DNA of 6,502 nt from Fermentibacter danicus (lineage in GTDB: Bacteria; Fermentibacterota; Fermentibacteria; Fermentibacterales; Fermentibacteraceae): contig LKHB01000228.1 in assembly GCA_001618615.1 (NCBI GenBank), positions 1 to 6,502 on the forward strand, read 5' to 3'. The notes below the pieces were generated by a model. The model did no database searches, was not told the DNA's origin, and saw only the letters and a program-made list of their open reading frames with translations. Made by a program: the position numbers and the translations under genes. Shown here one piece after another: positions 1 to 6,130 of the stretch; the first letter of the stretch is position 1, and every line of letters starts with the position of its first letter.

Positions 1-474
1 TTCCAGCGAGCGGCCCAGCCACGAGCAGGTCGCCTCGCCGTCCGCCGTAGCGTCGAGGGCGAGTATGACCTCGGGGGCCGACAGGCTGCGCACCAGGGCG
101 GAGAGCCTGTCGATGCCGAGCTGCGAGGGCCCTATGCCGTCGAGCGGCGACAGGAGCCCGTGGAGCACGAAGAAACGCCCGCGGAAAAGCCCTGCGTCGT
201 CGATAGATCTGAGGTCGGCCACGTTCTCAACGACGCAGACGGAGGCGTTACGGGAAAGGTCCGTACAGATCGAGCAGCGCTCGGCATCCGTCAGGTTGCG
301 GCATTCCGGGCATTCATGGATGCGCTCGAACGTCTGCCTGAGGATCTCGGACAGGCTCCGGGCCAGTTCTCGATCGTCGACGAGGGCGAATGCGAGCCTC
401 GCGGCCGTGCGCCTGCCGATGCCGGGAAGCCTGGCCAGCTCGTTCACGAGGGAGTCGAACCAGTCCGCGCTCAC
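1..474 (-). CDS. recR: Recombination protein RecR (partial, C-terminus beyond the left edge)
   Basis: RecR acts in the cytoplasm with RecF and RecO to load RecA onto single-stranded gaps. The 158 visible residues follow the family order. A helix-hairpin-helix motif is at residues 16-29 (LPGIGRRTAARLAF). A zinc finger has Cys55, Cys58, Cys67 and Cys70 around the conserved LTD. A Toprim domain starts near residue 79 (CVVENVADL) and includes HGLLSPLDGIGP at 105-116 and DGEAT at 145-149. Family members are about 200 residues, so roughly 40 are missing past the edge. The start is GTG, overlapping the upstream ybaB stop as GTGA, with GGGAGG six bases before it. The overlap indicates translational coupling in a dnaX-ybaB-recR operon. 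One small deviation is DATADG where many RecR proteins have NPTVEG. The identification is secure. Confidence 0.97.
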   Translation of the reverse strand, partial: MSADWFDSLVNELARLPGIGRRTAARLAFALVDDRELARSLSEILRQTFERIHECPECRNLTDAERCSICTDLSRNASVCVVENVADLRSIDDAGLFRGRFFVLHGLLSPLDGIGPSQLGIDRLSALVRSLSAPEVILALDATADGEATCSWLGRSLE

Positions 475-776
475 AGCAGTCCTCCCGCGCCGGGGAGCCC
501 CAGCGCGTTCATGCGGGAGGTCGAGTACTCACGGCTTCGGGCCACCGCGTCTCTCACGGCGGCCATTATCAGATCCTCCAGAAGGGAGGCGTCGGAATCC
601 GCCAGGGCGTCGGGGGAGATGTGGAGGTCGATCAGCTCGCCCTGTCCGTTCACCACCGCCTTCACGGCCCCCGAGCCGCCCTCTATCCGGGCCTCGGCGA
701 GTTCGTCCTGCAGACGGGCGAGATCCGCCTGCATCTTCTGTGCCTGCGCCATGAGGTTCTTCATCTGGCGGTTCAA
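471..776 (-). CDS. ybaB: YbaB/EbfC family nucleoid-associated protein
   Basis: This 101-residue protein has the size and sequence pattern of the YbaB/EbfC family. Members form small dimers that bind DNA without strong sequence specificity and are usually encoded between dnaX and recR. The N-terminal helix (NLMAQAQKMQADLARLQDEL, residues 8-27) is the family signature. It is followed by a beta segment with GSGAVKAVVNGQGEL and a C-terminal helix LLEDLIMAAVRDAV. I chose the TTG start because a perfect AGGAGGT lies four bases before it. The in-frame ATG at codon 5 would be 16 bases from the same site, which is too far. It sits 21 bases after dnaX, and its stop overlaps the recR start. The family role is still loosely defined; nucleoid or repair-related DNA binding is the usual inference. 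Confidence 0.95.
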   Translation of the reverse strand: MNRQMKNLMAQAQKMQADLARLQDELAEARIEGGSGAVKAVVNGQGELIDLHISPDALADSDASLLEDLIMAAVRDAVARSREYSTSRMNALGLPGAGGLL

Positions 777-797
777 CGGGACCTCCTGTCGTTCGTC

Positions 798-2225
798 CTA
801 GTCATAGCTGACCGCGTCGAAGAGATCGAGCAGACTCCGGGCGGTCTCCCCCTCGGCCGGCGACTCCTCCCCGGCTTCCGATCCGGTTCCATTCACTCCA
901 CCGGAGTCTTCTGGGGTGACCCCTCCCGATCCATCGCCCTGCTCCTCCTCGGGAGCCGGCTGCGCAGCCGGAACCTTCGATGCCGTCTCTTCCCGGCGCG
1001 GAGCAGCCGCAGAGCGCTTTTTCCCGCCCGCCGGGGATGACGCCGCAGCACGCCTTTCCTCCCCTGCCGGGGCCGGCGTCGCCGGTTCGGCGGGCACGGG
1101 AAGGGAGGAGACCCGCGGCAGGCTGTCGAGGCCCACGGCCCAGCGGAGCCTGGAGGCCGTCATCACGGCGCTCTCAAGGACGATCCTGGGCTGGCTGGAC
1201 TGTCTGGACTCGAAGGCGGCCGCGGTGATGATTCTCAGAGTGTCGAGAACCGCCGTGTCGCAGGTGGTGGCGGCCAGCCTCCTGAAGGATTCCAGCTCGG
1301 CCTCCGCGAGGTCCGCCAGACCGGCTTCGCCTCCGGAAGCGGCCAGCATGAGGTTTCTCAGGAACTCCACCAGGGAGTCGGTCAGCTCCTCGACGCTGTA
1401 GCCCATCGCGAAAGCCCCGGAAAGGATGTCCAGGGCATCGCCCGGCTTTCCTCCGAGCATCGCGGAGGCCAGCCCCGAGAGGATGTCATCCTGCACCACC
1501 CGGAGGAGCGAGGATGCGCTCTCCCTGGTTATGCGGCCGCCGGAGAAGCTCACGAGCTGGTCCATCATGGACAGGGCGTCACGGAGGCTTCCCCCGCTGG
1601 CCCGGGTGACCATCGCGAGCGCCTCGGGATCGATCTCTATACCCTCCCCGGCGGCTTCGCGGGCCAGATAGCCGGCCATCTGCGAAGCCGGTATGCGTCT
1701 GAAATCGAAGCGCTGGCATCTGCTGACTATCGTCGCGGGGACCTTCCTGGGCTCGGTGGTCGCGAAGACGAAGAGCACCTGGGGAGGCGGCTCCTCGAGT
1801 ATCTTGAGGAGGGCGTTGAAGGCATCCCTGGTCAGCGCGTGCACCTCGTCGATGATGTAGATCTTCCAGCGGCCGCCGGCGGCGGAGTAGCCCGCCCTCT
1901 CCCTGAGATCCCTGATCTCGTCGATACCGCGGTTGCTGGCGCCGTCGATCTCGAGGACGTCGAGATCCGTCCCGGCCGTTATGGCCCTGCAGCTCGGACA
2001 TTCGCGGCAGGGATCCGGAGTCGGACCCTTCTCGCAGTTCAGCGCCTTGGCCAAGATGCGGGCGGTCGTCGTCTTGCCGACGCCCCTGGGCCCGGTGAAG
2101 AGGTAGGCGTGCCCGATTCTCCCGCTCTTGATGGCGTTCCTGAGTGTTACGGTGATGTGGTCCTGCGCCAGGACCTCTTCGAAGCCCTGTGGCCTCCACT
2201 TCCTTGCGAAAACCAGATAGCTCAC
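798..2225 (-). CDS. dnaX: DNA polymerase III subunit gamma/tau (DnaX)
   Basis: DnaX is the ATPase of the clamp loader, which opens the beta sliding clamp and places it on primed DNA. Visible motifs in the 475 residues are: Walker A GPRGVGKT at 45-52; a zinc module with Cys64, Cys73, Cys76 and Cys79; Walker B IIDEVH at 124-129; sensor 1 FATTEP near 154-159; the arginine-finger SRC at 168-170; and sensor 2 GGSLRDALSMMDQ near 211-223. A helical collar domain runs to about residue 370. The tail (about 375-460) is low-complexity Ala/Pro/Glu/Gly and ends in LLDLFDAVSYD. There is no obvious counterpart of the large tau-specific domains, so the protein is short compared with E. coli tau (643 residues). 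The start is GTG with a G-rich stretch two bases upstream as a weak ribosome site. It begins 23 bases after the SRP RNA closing stem. Confidence 0.98.
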   Translation of the reverse strand: MSYLVFARKWRPQGFEEVLAQDHITVTLRNAIKSGRIGHAYLFTGPRGVGKTTTARILAKALNCEKGPTPDPCRECPSCRAITAGTDLDVLEIDGASNRGIDEIRDLRERAGYSAAGGRWKIYIIDEVHALTRDAFNALLKILEEPPPQVLFVFATTEPRKVPATIVSRCQRFDFRRIPASQMAGYLAREAAGEGIEIDPEALAMVTRASGGSLRDALSMMDQLVSFSGGRITRESASSLLRVVQDDILSGLASAMLGGKPGDALDILSGAFAMGYSVEELTDSLVEFLRNLMLAASGGEAGLADLAEAELESFRRLAATTCDTAVLDTLRIITAAAFESRQSSQPRIVLESAVMTASRLRWAVGLDSLPRVSSLPVPAEPATPAPAGEERRAAASSPAGGKKRSAAAPRREETASKVPAAQPAPEEEQGDGSGGVTPEDSGGVNGTGSEAGEESPAEGETARSLLDLFDAVSYD

Positions 2226-2248
2226 GGCCCCCCCGAATCGAAAAGGGT

Positions 2249-2391
2249 GGCCGGCAACGCACGATGACCCGGTCCGGGGGATGACGCATCGCCCGGCAGT
2301 ACCCGATTACCGCTGCTACCTTCCGGTCCTGACGGGGTTCACGGACTGCCGCCGCGCGGTCCTCCGGGGGGCGCGAACGGCGTGGCCGGCC
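2249..2391 (-). ncRNA. ffs: Signal recognition particle RNA, small (4.5S-like) type
   Basis: The conserved SRP domain IV hairpin is present as AGGACCGGAAGGTAGCAGC (2330-2312), with the GGAA tetraloop at 2324-2321. Compared with E. coli 4.5S RNA, a U-A pair next to the loop is replaced by A-U, a compensatory change. Supporting helices are ACCC/GGGT (2338-2335 with 2304-2301) and GGCAGT/ACTGCC (2350-2345 with 2300-2295). A terminal stem pairs 2391-2380 with 2260-2249 with one mismatch. The 5' end is set by a perfect -10 box and that terminal stem; the 3' end is approximate. No UGUAA-type Alu motif is seen, so this is the short form. The RNA binds Ffh and targets nascent membrane proteins. It directly precedes dnaX, as scr does in Bacillus subtilis. 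Confidence 0.95.
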
Positions 2392-2397
2392 TGTTCA

Positions 2398-2425
2398 ATT
2401 ATAAGGACGGGGCATGACCCGTCCA
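2398..2425 (-). promoter_or_regulatory. Sigma-70-type promoter of the SRP RNA
   Basis: A perfect TATAAT (2403-2398) follows a TGGACG -35 element (2425-2420, four of six matches) with a 16-base spacer. The expected start is G at 2391, exactly where the terminal stem of the SRP RNA begins. It probably also serves dnaX-ybaB-recR, because no other promoter is evident before dnaX. Confidence 0.8.
2405..2424 (-). terminator. Seven-base inverted repeat after the membrane protein gene, terminator or operator
   Basis: GGACGGG (2424-2418) and CCCGTCC (2411-2405) form a perfect seven-base-pair stem with a six-base loop, followed by TTAT. It begins six bases past the stop codon of the preceding gene, the position expected for an intrinsic terminator. 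The T run is poor. The stem also fills the spacer of the SRP RNA promoter and overlaps its -35 box, so an operator role is an alternative. Confidence 0.5.
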
Positions 2426-2429
2426 GCGA

Positions 2430-3827
2430 TCAGGGGACGATGAGCAGAGAGTAGCAGCCGGGGTCGGGACTCGCGGAGATGCCCTCCAGGCCGAGGCCGG
2501 CGTAGACGCTCTCCTCATCCTGTCTGGACCGGTTCCCGTTGGCGTACATGGCGTAGTTGCGGATCCAGGAAGCCCCGCGGGCAACGCTGGACCTGGTTTC
2601 GACGATGACGGCCGTCCTCGCGGCGTCGCCCGCATCCAGTCCGGGCAGCCATGACGCGAAGAACGGCACGTCGTTCTCGCGCACCACGATGATCCGGTCG
2701 AGTCCAATGGGGTCGCCCAGGCCCAGCCGCGCCGCCGTCTCCCCGGCGAAGGAAGCCATCAGGCTGTCTCCGGCGACGAAGTAGACTCCCCGGCGGAAGT
2801 GCTCGTAGAGCGAGTCGGGAGGAGGCGTCACGAATGCGTCGAGGGTGTCCGCGCCGGGAAGGTCCATGTCTGCCGCCGCTCCGCCGATCACGATGCACCG
2901 GACCGGTAGAGGCGGGCTTTCGGGCGCCAGCTCCGTCTGATCCGGTATGAGGCTGAGCGGCATGATCCAGGGCGCTTCCGTCGTGTCGGAGTGCGTGACA
3001 CCGGTATTTCTCTCCCCGCCGCCGCCGCCACAGGAGAGGCCCCTCGCCCCGAAATAGATTCCTGCACAGACGATGAGAGCCAGGGGGACGAGAAACCATC
3101 TCCTCCTGCCGCAGACGATTCCGCCGGCCTTCTCGCCGATCACGGCGGCCGCTCCCCCGGACCTGCGGAAACGGACCCTCGAGTCTCTGATGATCGCCTC
3201 CGCCGCCTCGCAGGGATCGGCCCCGTCGGCCGAACATGCCGCGACCCTCGCAGGGGTGGTGTGGTGCCAGACCTCCGGAGTCATGATGACGATGCGCTGT
3301 GAAGGCGTCAGCTCCAGGTGGAGGGTCTGGGGCTTGAGATCCTGCTGCCCGAGGAATCTGGTGAGATCCCTGGAGCGCAGCTTGTAGCCGGAATCCTTCG
3401 GGCCGAGCTTCATCTCGCTCGCGAGAGTGTGCTCGTCCGTCAGGGCCGAGGCGGTCGCCGACTCCGTGAGGAAGGCCCTGGAGGCGCCTGCATGAGCGAT
3501 CCAGACATCCGTACCCAGGAATGCCGCAGCGGTGACGGAGCAGCCACGGAGTTCCTCGGCCCTGATGCGCTCCCCCGCTTCGTGGAAGGCCTCGACCAAC
3601 GCCTCGCCCACGCGGAAGGCGACCCCTTCGGCGAATACGTCACGGATCGTCGAGACGGCGATCTCCGCAGAGCGGGCATCCCCTGCCGATCCCTCGGCGA
3701 CGGTCACCACTGATGCGAACGGGTACTCGCCCCTGAAGCCGTCGGCTTCGGACAGGGATTCCCCTCTGCTGCGTCCCCTCGCGGCGAGCCAGGCGGAATC
3801 GAGCATTCTGGAGGATTGCTGAGTCAT
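2430..3827 (-). CDS. Membrane-anchored PP2C-like protein, probable pseudophosphatase, with unknown outer domain
   Basis: The 465-residue protein has three parts. Residues 17-231 follow the PP2C Ser/Thr phosphatase pattern: GRSRGES at the position of the usual R..NED, VAEGSAG (43-49) for VADGMGG, VWIAHAGASRAFL (108-120) for the GDSRAYL strand, LTDEHT (129-134), LTRFLG (155-160), RIVIMTPEV (178-186) for the LLCSDGL segment, and RRSGGAAAVI (221-230) for the DN motif. Several metal-binding aspartates are replaced (Glu45, Pro184/Glu185, Gly224/225), so catalysis is doubtful. A triple arginine (241-243) precedes one hydrophobic helix (about 244-260), predicting a cytoplasmic N-terminus and an exported C-terminus. 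Residues about 305-465 form a globular region I do not recognise. The ATG is 13 bases after tRNA-Ala with only GGA before it. An ATG at codon 8 also lacks a good ribosome site. The fold call is by motif reading and function is unknown. Confidence 0.8.
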   Translation of the reverse strand: MTQQSSRMLDSAWLAARGRSRGESLSEADGFRGEYPFASVVTVAEGSAGDARSAEIAVSTIRDVFAEGVAFRVGEALVEAFHEAGERIRAEELRGCSVTAAAFLGTDVWIAHAGASRAFLTESATASALTDEHTLASEMKLGPKDSGYKLRSRDLTRFLGQQDLKPQTLHLELTPSQRIVIMTPEVWHHTTPARVAACSADGADPCEAAEAIIRDSRVRFRRSGGAAAVIGEKAGGIVCGRRRWFLVPLALIVCAGIYFGARGLSCGGGGGERNTGVTHSDTTEAPWIMPLSLIPDQTELAPESPPLPVRCIVIGGAAADMDLPGADTLDAFVTPPPDSLYEHFRRGVYFVAGDSLMASFAGETAARLGLGDPIGLDRIIVVRENDVPFFASWLPGLDAGDAARTAVIVETRSSVARGASWIRNYAMYANGNRSRQDEESVYAGLGLEGISASPDPGCYSLLIVP

Positions 3828-3840
3828 TCCGGGAGGATTC

Positions 3841-3916
3841 TGGTGGAGATGAGCGGACTCGAACCGCCGGCCTCTGCCTTGCGAAAGCAGCGCTCTACCA
3901 ACTGAGCTACATCCCC
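3841..3916 (-). tRNA. tRNA-Ala (anticodon CGC)
   Basis: The 76-base cloverleaf is complete with an encoded CCA. The acceptor stem GGGGATG pairs with CATCTCC and contains the G3-U70 wobble that identifies alanine tRNAs. The discriminator is A73. The D arm is GCTC-AGTTGGTA-GAGC. The anticodon loop TTCGCAA gives CGC, which reads GCG. The T arm is GGCGG-TTCGAGT-CCGCT. No terminator separates it from the membrane protein gene 13 bases downstream. Confidence 0.98.
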
Positions 3917-3933
3917 GCCAGCCATGAGGTGCA

Positions 3934-3962
3934 ATTCTGCGAAATCGAGACCCCGGATGCAA
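3934..3962 (-). promoter_or_regulatory. Possible promoter of tRNA-Ala and the membrane protein gene
   Basis: TTGCAT (3962-3957) and CAGAAT (3939-3934) are separated by exactly 17 bases and lie in the 49-base gap between the preceding stop codon and the tRNA. Matches to consensus are three of six and four of six, so this is a moderate candidate. Read-through from the upstream gene is an alternative. Confidence 0.35.
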
Positions 3963-3965
3963 GCG

Positions 3966-5903
3966 TCAGAATGATACGAGAACCGATCCATCGCCCCTGA
4001 GCCTGACGAAATCCGGATTGCCGGGATCCTGTGCGGCTTCGACACCCTTCGAGATCTGTACTATGCCCGCCGCCCTCACCAGAAGGTCCCTTCCGCCTGC
4101 GAGGGAAAGCGTGGAGCAGCGTCCGCCGGTGAAGGCCACGGCAGCGCCGCCGCGTCCCTCCACCCGGAACATGGAGGGCAGGATCGAGTCCGCGGCTTCG
4201 GAGAATTCCGCCTCCGCGTCGCAGAGGACTATCCTGTCCCGCCTGACCAGGTTGCCGTCGTCCAGCATCAGGACCACGGGGACTCTGGGTGACTGACCCA
4301 GCACGATCGTTCCCATGCCCGAAAGGATTCTACGGCTGCCCTCCTCGGTGACGGATACCGATCCGTCCATCGCGGCGATGAAGGCGAGCCTGGCTTCCAC
4401 CCGTCCCTCCAGGAGGTCGACGATTATCAGCTCGTCCGAACTCGTGGGATGGACATCGAAGAGGGCGGGCCCGGAAGCCTCCGGCTGCCCGGCGGGCTCT
4501 TCCGCGGCCTGCACGGCCGGGGGAGCCTCCGGGGCGGCATCGGACGCAGGGCCGTAGACTATCTCGATGGATGGTGCGGGCGCCTCCGGTGAAGGCCTCT
4601 CCGGAGCGATCGCCTGGATCGGGGGCTCGGGGGACGGTTCGGGCTCGGGAGCCTCCCCGGGTTCAGGAACAGGCCCGGGCTCGGGAGCCGGCCCGGGCTC
4701 CGCAGGCTCTTCGGGTGCGTCCTCCTCAGGCGCGGGCGTCTCCTCCGGTGATGCGAACACGGATTCGAGCACCTGCACAGGTTCCCCGGGCCCGGAAGCC
4801 TTCACAGGCTCGGGGGCCGGTTCGGGCTCGGGAATCGGTCTGGGTTCAGGGGCTGGCCCAGCTTCATGAATCGGCCTGGGTTCGGGAGCAGGCTCGGGCT
4901 CGGGAGCCGGCCCGGGTTCCGCAGGTTCTTCGAGCGTGGCCGCCTGCGGCGCGGGCGTCTCCCCGGACCCGGCGAATATGGATGCCAGGAACGGATCCTG
5001 TACGCCCTCGCGGGCGCCCTCGGAGTCTGCGGATGCCACACCCGGAACGGGAAACGGACTGGCAACGCTTTTGAATACGCTTGTGAAATCGAACGGCTGC
5101 GCCGGCTCGTCCGGAGAGGCTTCCGTTGAAGGAGCCGCCTCGGCCTCCCCGCCTGCATCCTGTTCAGGAGAGTCGCCGAAGACGGACTGTAGGGAGAACC
5201 CCTCCTCGGATTCCGCTTCGGGAACTCCCATCAGGGCTGAGACGTCCCTGACCTCGACCGGAGGCGCCTCTTCGGGCTTGCCCGGCAGGTCGAGGTTTAT
5301 CCCGACGCTCGAAAGCAGCTCGGTTACACCTGTTTCGGAGTCCACCGGCTGCACCACGCCGATGTCACGGAGCAGGCTCTCCACTTCGCCCGAAGTCGCG
5401 AACACGTCCTCGGCTCCGGCTTCGTCGGGAAAGACCTGGAAGCTTCCGGAATGACCGGCCGGCCGGGCCGGAGCGGCTGCGGGGGCATCGTCCGCCCCGG
5501 TCTCAGAATCCCCGGGCGTTGCATCCTGCAGCCTGCCGTTCAGGCGGGTCACGGCGACGGACGCGCCCCTGTGGTCGCCTTCGAGTTCCAGTACGACCCT
5601 GTAGTTGTCGAGAGCGCTCTCCTTCTCCTCCAGTTCCTCGAGTACCTGGCCGAGCCTGTAGTGGTGCTGCACGCTGCCGAGTTCCAGGGTGATGAGCTGC
5701 TCGAGCTGTTCGCGTGCCTCGGACCATAGCCCCAGTGACATGCAGGCGTCGGCCAGCAGGCTCCTTGCCTTCGATCTGGTGCCGATCAGCGAGACCGCCT
5801 TGAGGAGAAGCTCCCTGGCCTGCTCGGTGAGTCCGCGGCCCAGGTAGTCCTCGGCGTCTCTGCACAGGGCGTTGTATGTGTCACTTGTGAAGGCGTCGGC
5901 CAC
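3966..5903 (-). CDS. TPR / disordered / AIM24-like domain protein of unknown function
   Basis: The 645-residue protein has no signal peptide or membrane helix, so it is probably cytoplasmic. Residues 8-125 are amphipathic helical repeats of TPR type; one reads ALDNYRVVLELEGDHRGA, and the others cover about 11-40 and 45-75. Residues about 126-480 are Ala/Pro/Glu-rich and probably disordered, with a dense PEP-type tract at 326-425. Four copies of a short hydrophobic motif, [LF]xS[VI]F, end at residues 242, 277, 310 and 383. Residues 481-645 are beta-rich. The stretch from MFRVEGRGG to the end, with LLVRAAGIVQISKGV and FVRLRGDGSVLVSF, resembles the C-terminal half of AIM24 (DUF124) beta-sandwich proteins. 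I hold that match at moderate confidence only. The GTG start has GGGAGGT five bases upstream. The gene lies 82 bases after tRNA-Ser without a clear terminator. A scaffold role is inferred from its layout. Confidence 0.85.
   Translation of the reverse strand: MADAFTSDTYNALCRDAEDYLGRGLTEQARELLLKAVSLIGTRSKARSLLADACMSLGLWSEAREQLEQLITLELGSVQHHYRLGQVLEELEEKESALDNYRVVLELEGDHRGASVAVTRLNGRLQDATPGDSETGADDAPAAAPARPAGHSGSFQVFPDEAGAEDVFATSGEVESLLRDIGVVQPVDSETGVTELLSSVGINLDLPGKPEEAPPVEVRDVSALMGVPEAESEEGFSLQSVFGDSPEQDAGGEAEAAPSTEASPDEPAQPFDFTSVFKSVASPFPVPGVASADSEGAREGVQDPFLASIFAGSGETPAPQAATLEEPAEPGPAPEPEPAPEPRPIHEAGPAPEPRPIPEPEPAPEPVKASGPGEPVQVLESVFASPEETPAPEEDAPEEPAEPGPAPEPGPVPEPGEAPEPEPSPEPPIQAIAPERPSPEAPAPSIEIVYGPASDAAPEAPPAVQAAEEPAGQPEASGPALFDVHPTSSDELIIVDLLEGRVEARLAFIAAMDGSVSVTEEGSRRILSGMGTIVLGQSPRVPVVLMLDDGNLVRRDRIVLCDAEAEFSEAADSILPSMFRVEGRGGAAVAFTGGRCSTLSLAGGRDLLVRAAGIVQISKGVEAAQDPGNPDFVRLRGDGSVLVSF
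4629..4928 (-). repeat. Low-complexity Pro/Glu coding tract with internal duplication
   Basis: On the plus strand this reads as recurring GGCTCGGG, GGTTCGGG and CGGGAGCC units with a period of about six. It encodes PEP and APEP runs at residues 326-425 of the TPR protein. Within and beside it, residues 308-345 and 381-418 align at a constant shift of 73 residues (219 bases), with 24 of 38 positions identical by my count. Such tracts change length by slippage or unequal recombination. Confidence 0.75.
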
Positions 5904-5985
5904 AGGAAACCTCCCGGAGTTGACTGTGTGCTCGACTGCGCCATGCGGGACGGGCCGCCCGCAGGGGCCTCTTCCCGGGGGAACG

Positions 5986-6078
5986 TGGCGGAGAGAGAGG
6001 GATTCGAACCCTCGAGGGCGTTTTCACACCCTACACGATTTCCAATCGTGCTCCATCGACCAACTCGGACATCTCTCC
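5986..6078 (-). tRNA. tRNA-Ser (anticodon GGA)
   Basis: This 93-base class II tRNA has an encoded CCA and discriminator G73, as expected for serine. The acceptor stem is GGAGAGA/TCTCTCC. The anticodon stem CACGA/TCGTG encloses loop TTGGAAA, giving anticodon GGA for UCC and UCU. The long variable arm pairs GGGTG with CGCCC. The T arm GAGGG-TTCGAAT-CCCTC is regular. Confidence 0.98.
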
Positions 6079-6099
6079 GCAGGCGTTCTTGTGGCTGAT

Positions 6100-6128
6100 A
6101 GAATAGGCCTACACCCTGATCGTGTCAA
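6100..6128 (-). promoter_or_regulatory. Sigma-70-type promoter of tRNA-Ser
   Basis: A perfect TTGACA (6128-6123) is followed after 17 bases by TATTCT (6105-6100, four of six). The predicted start is near 6093, about 15 bases before the tRNA. As nothing between the tRNA and the TPR gene looks like a terminator, this promoter may also serve that gene. Confidence 0.8.
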
Positions 6129-6130
6129 CG

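Noticed and set aside
1015..1028. Possible programmed frameshift site in dnaX (five A bases in the coding strand)
   Set aside because: The heptamer in frame is GAAAAAG, not A-AAA-AAG. The -1 frame has no early stop to make a short gamma form, and the A run is too short for transcript slippage of the Thermus type.
65..1401. Overlapping plus-strand open frames opposite recR, ybaB and dnaX
   Set aside because: They are Arg/Pro/Ser-rich shadows typical of high-GC DNA, with no family motif, and they lie antisense to well-identified genes.
2226..2248. T run after the SRP RNA as a full terminator
   Set aside because: There are only four T, separated by ACCC from the terminal SRP stem, and dnaX follows at once. 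It may aid 3' trimming but does not look like a strong stop.
3828..3962. N-terminal extension of the PP2C-like gene to an ATG at 3962
   Set aside because: The extra 45 codons run through tRNA-Ala, which is a complete cloverleaf with G3-U70 and CCA. The frame is open there by chance.
4567..4869. Plus-strand frame encoding a Gly/Ser repeat protein that looks like a PGRS-type protein
   Set aside because: It is the antisense reading of the Pro/Glu tract of the TPR gene. Gly/Ser runs are the expected complement of CCG/GAG repeats.
5450..5475. GGCC/CCGG palindromic cluster
   Set aside because: It encodes ordinary Pro/Ala/Gly codons in the TPR protein linker, and such palindromes are common in GC-rich coding DNA.
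5904..5985. Riboswitch or terminator in the 82-base leader between tRNA-Ser and the TPR gene
   Set aside because: The stretch is GC-rich with some short self-complementary pieces, but there is no stable hairpin with a T run and no known riboswitch core.
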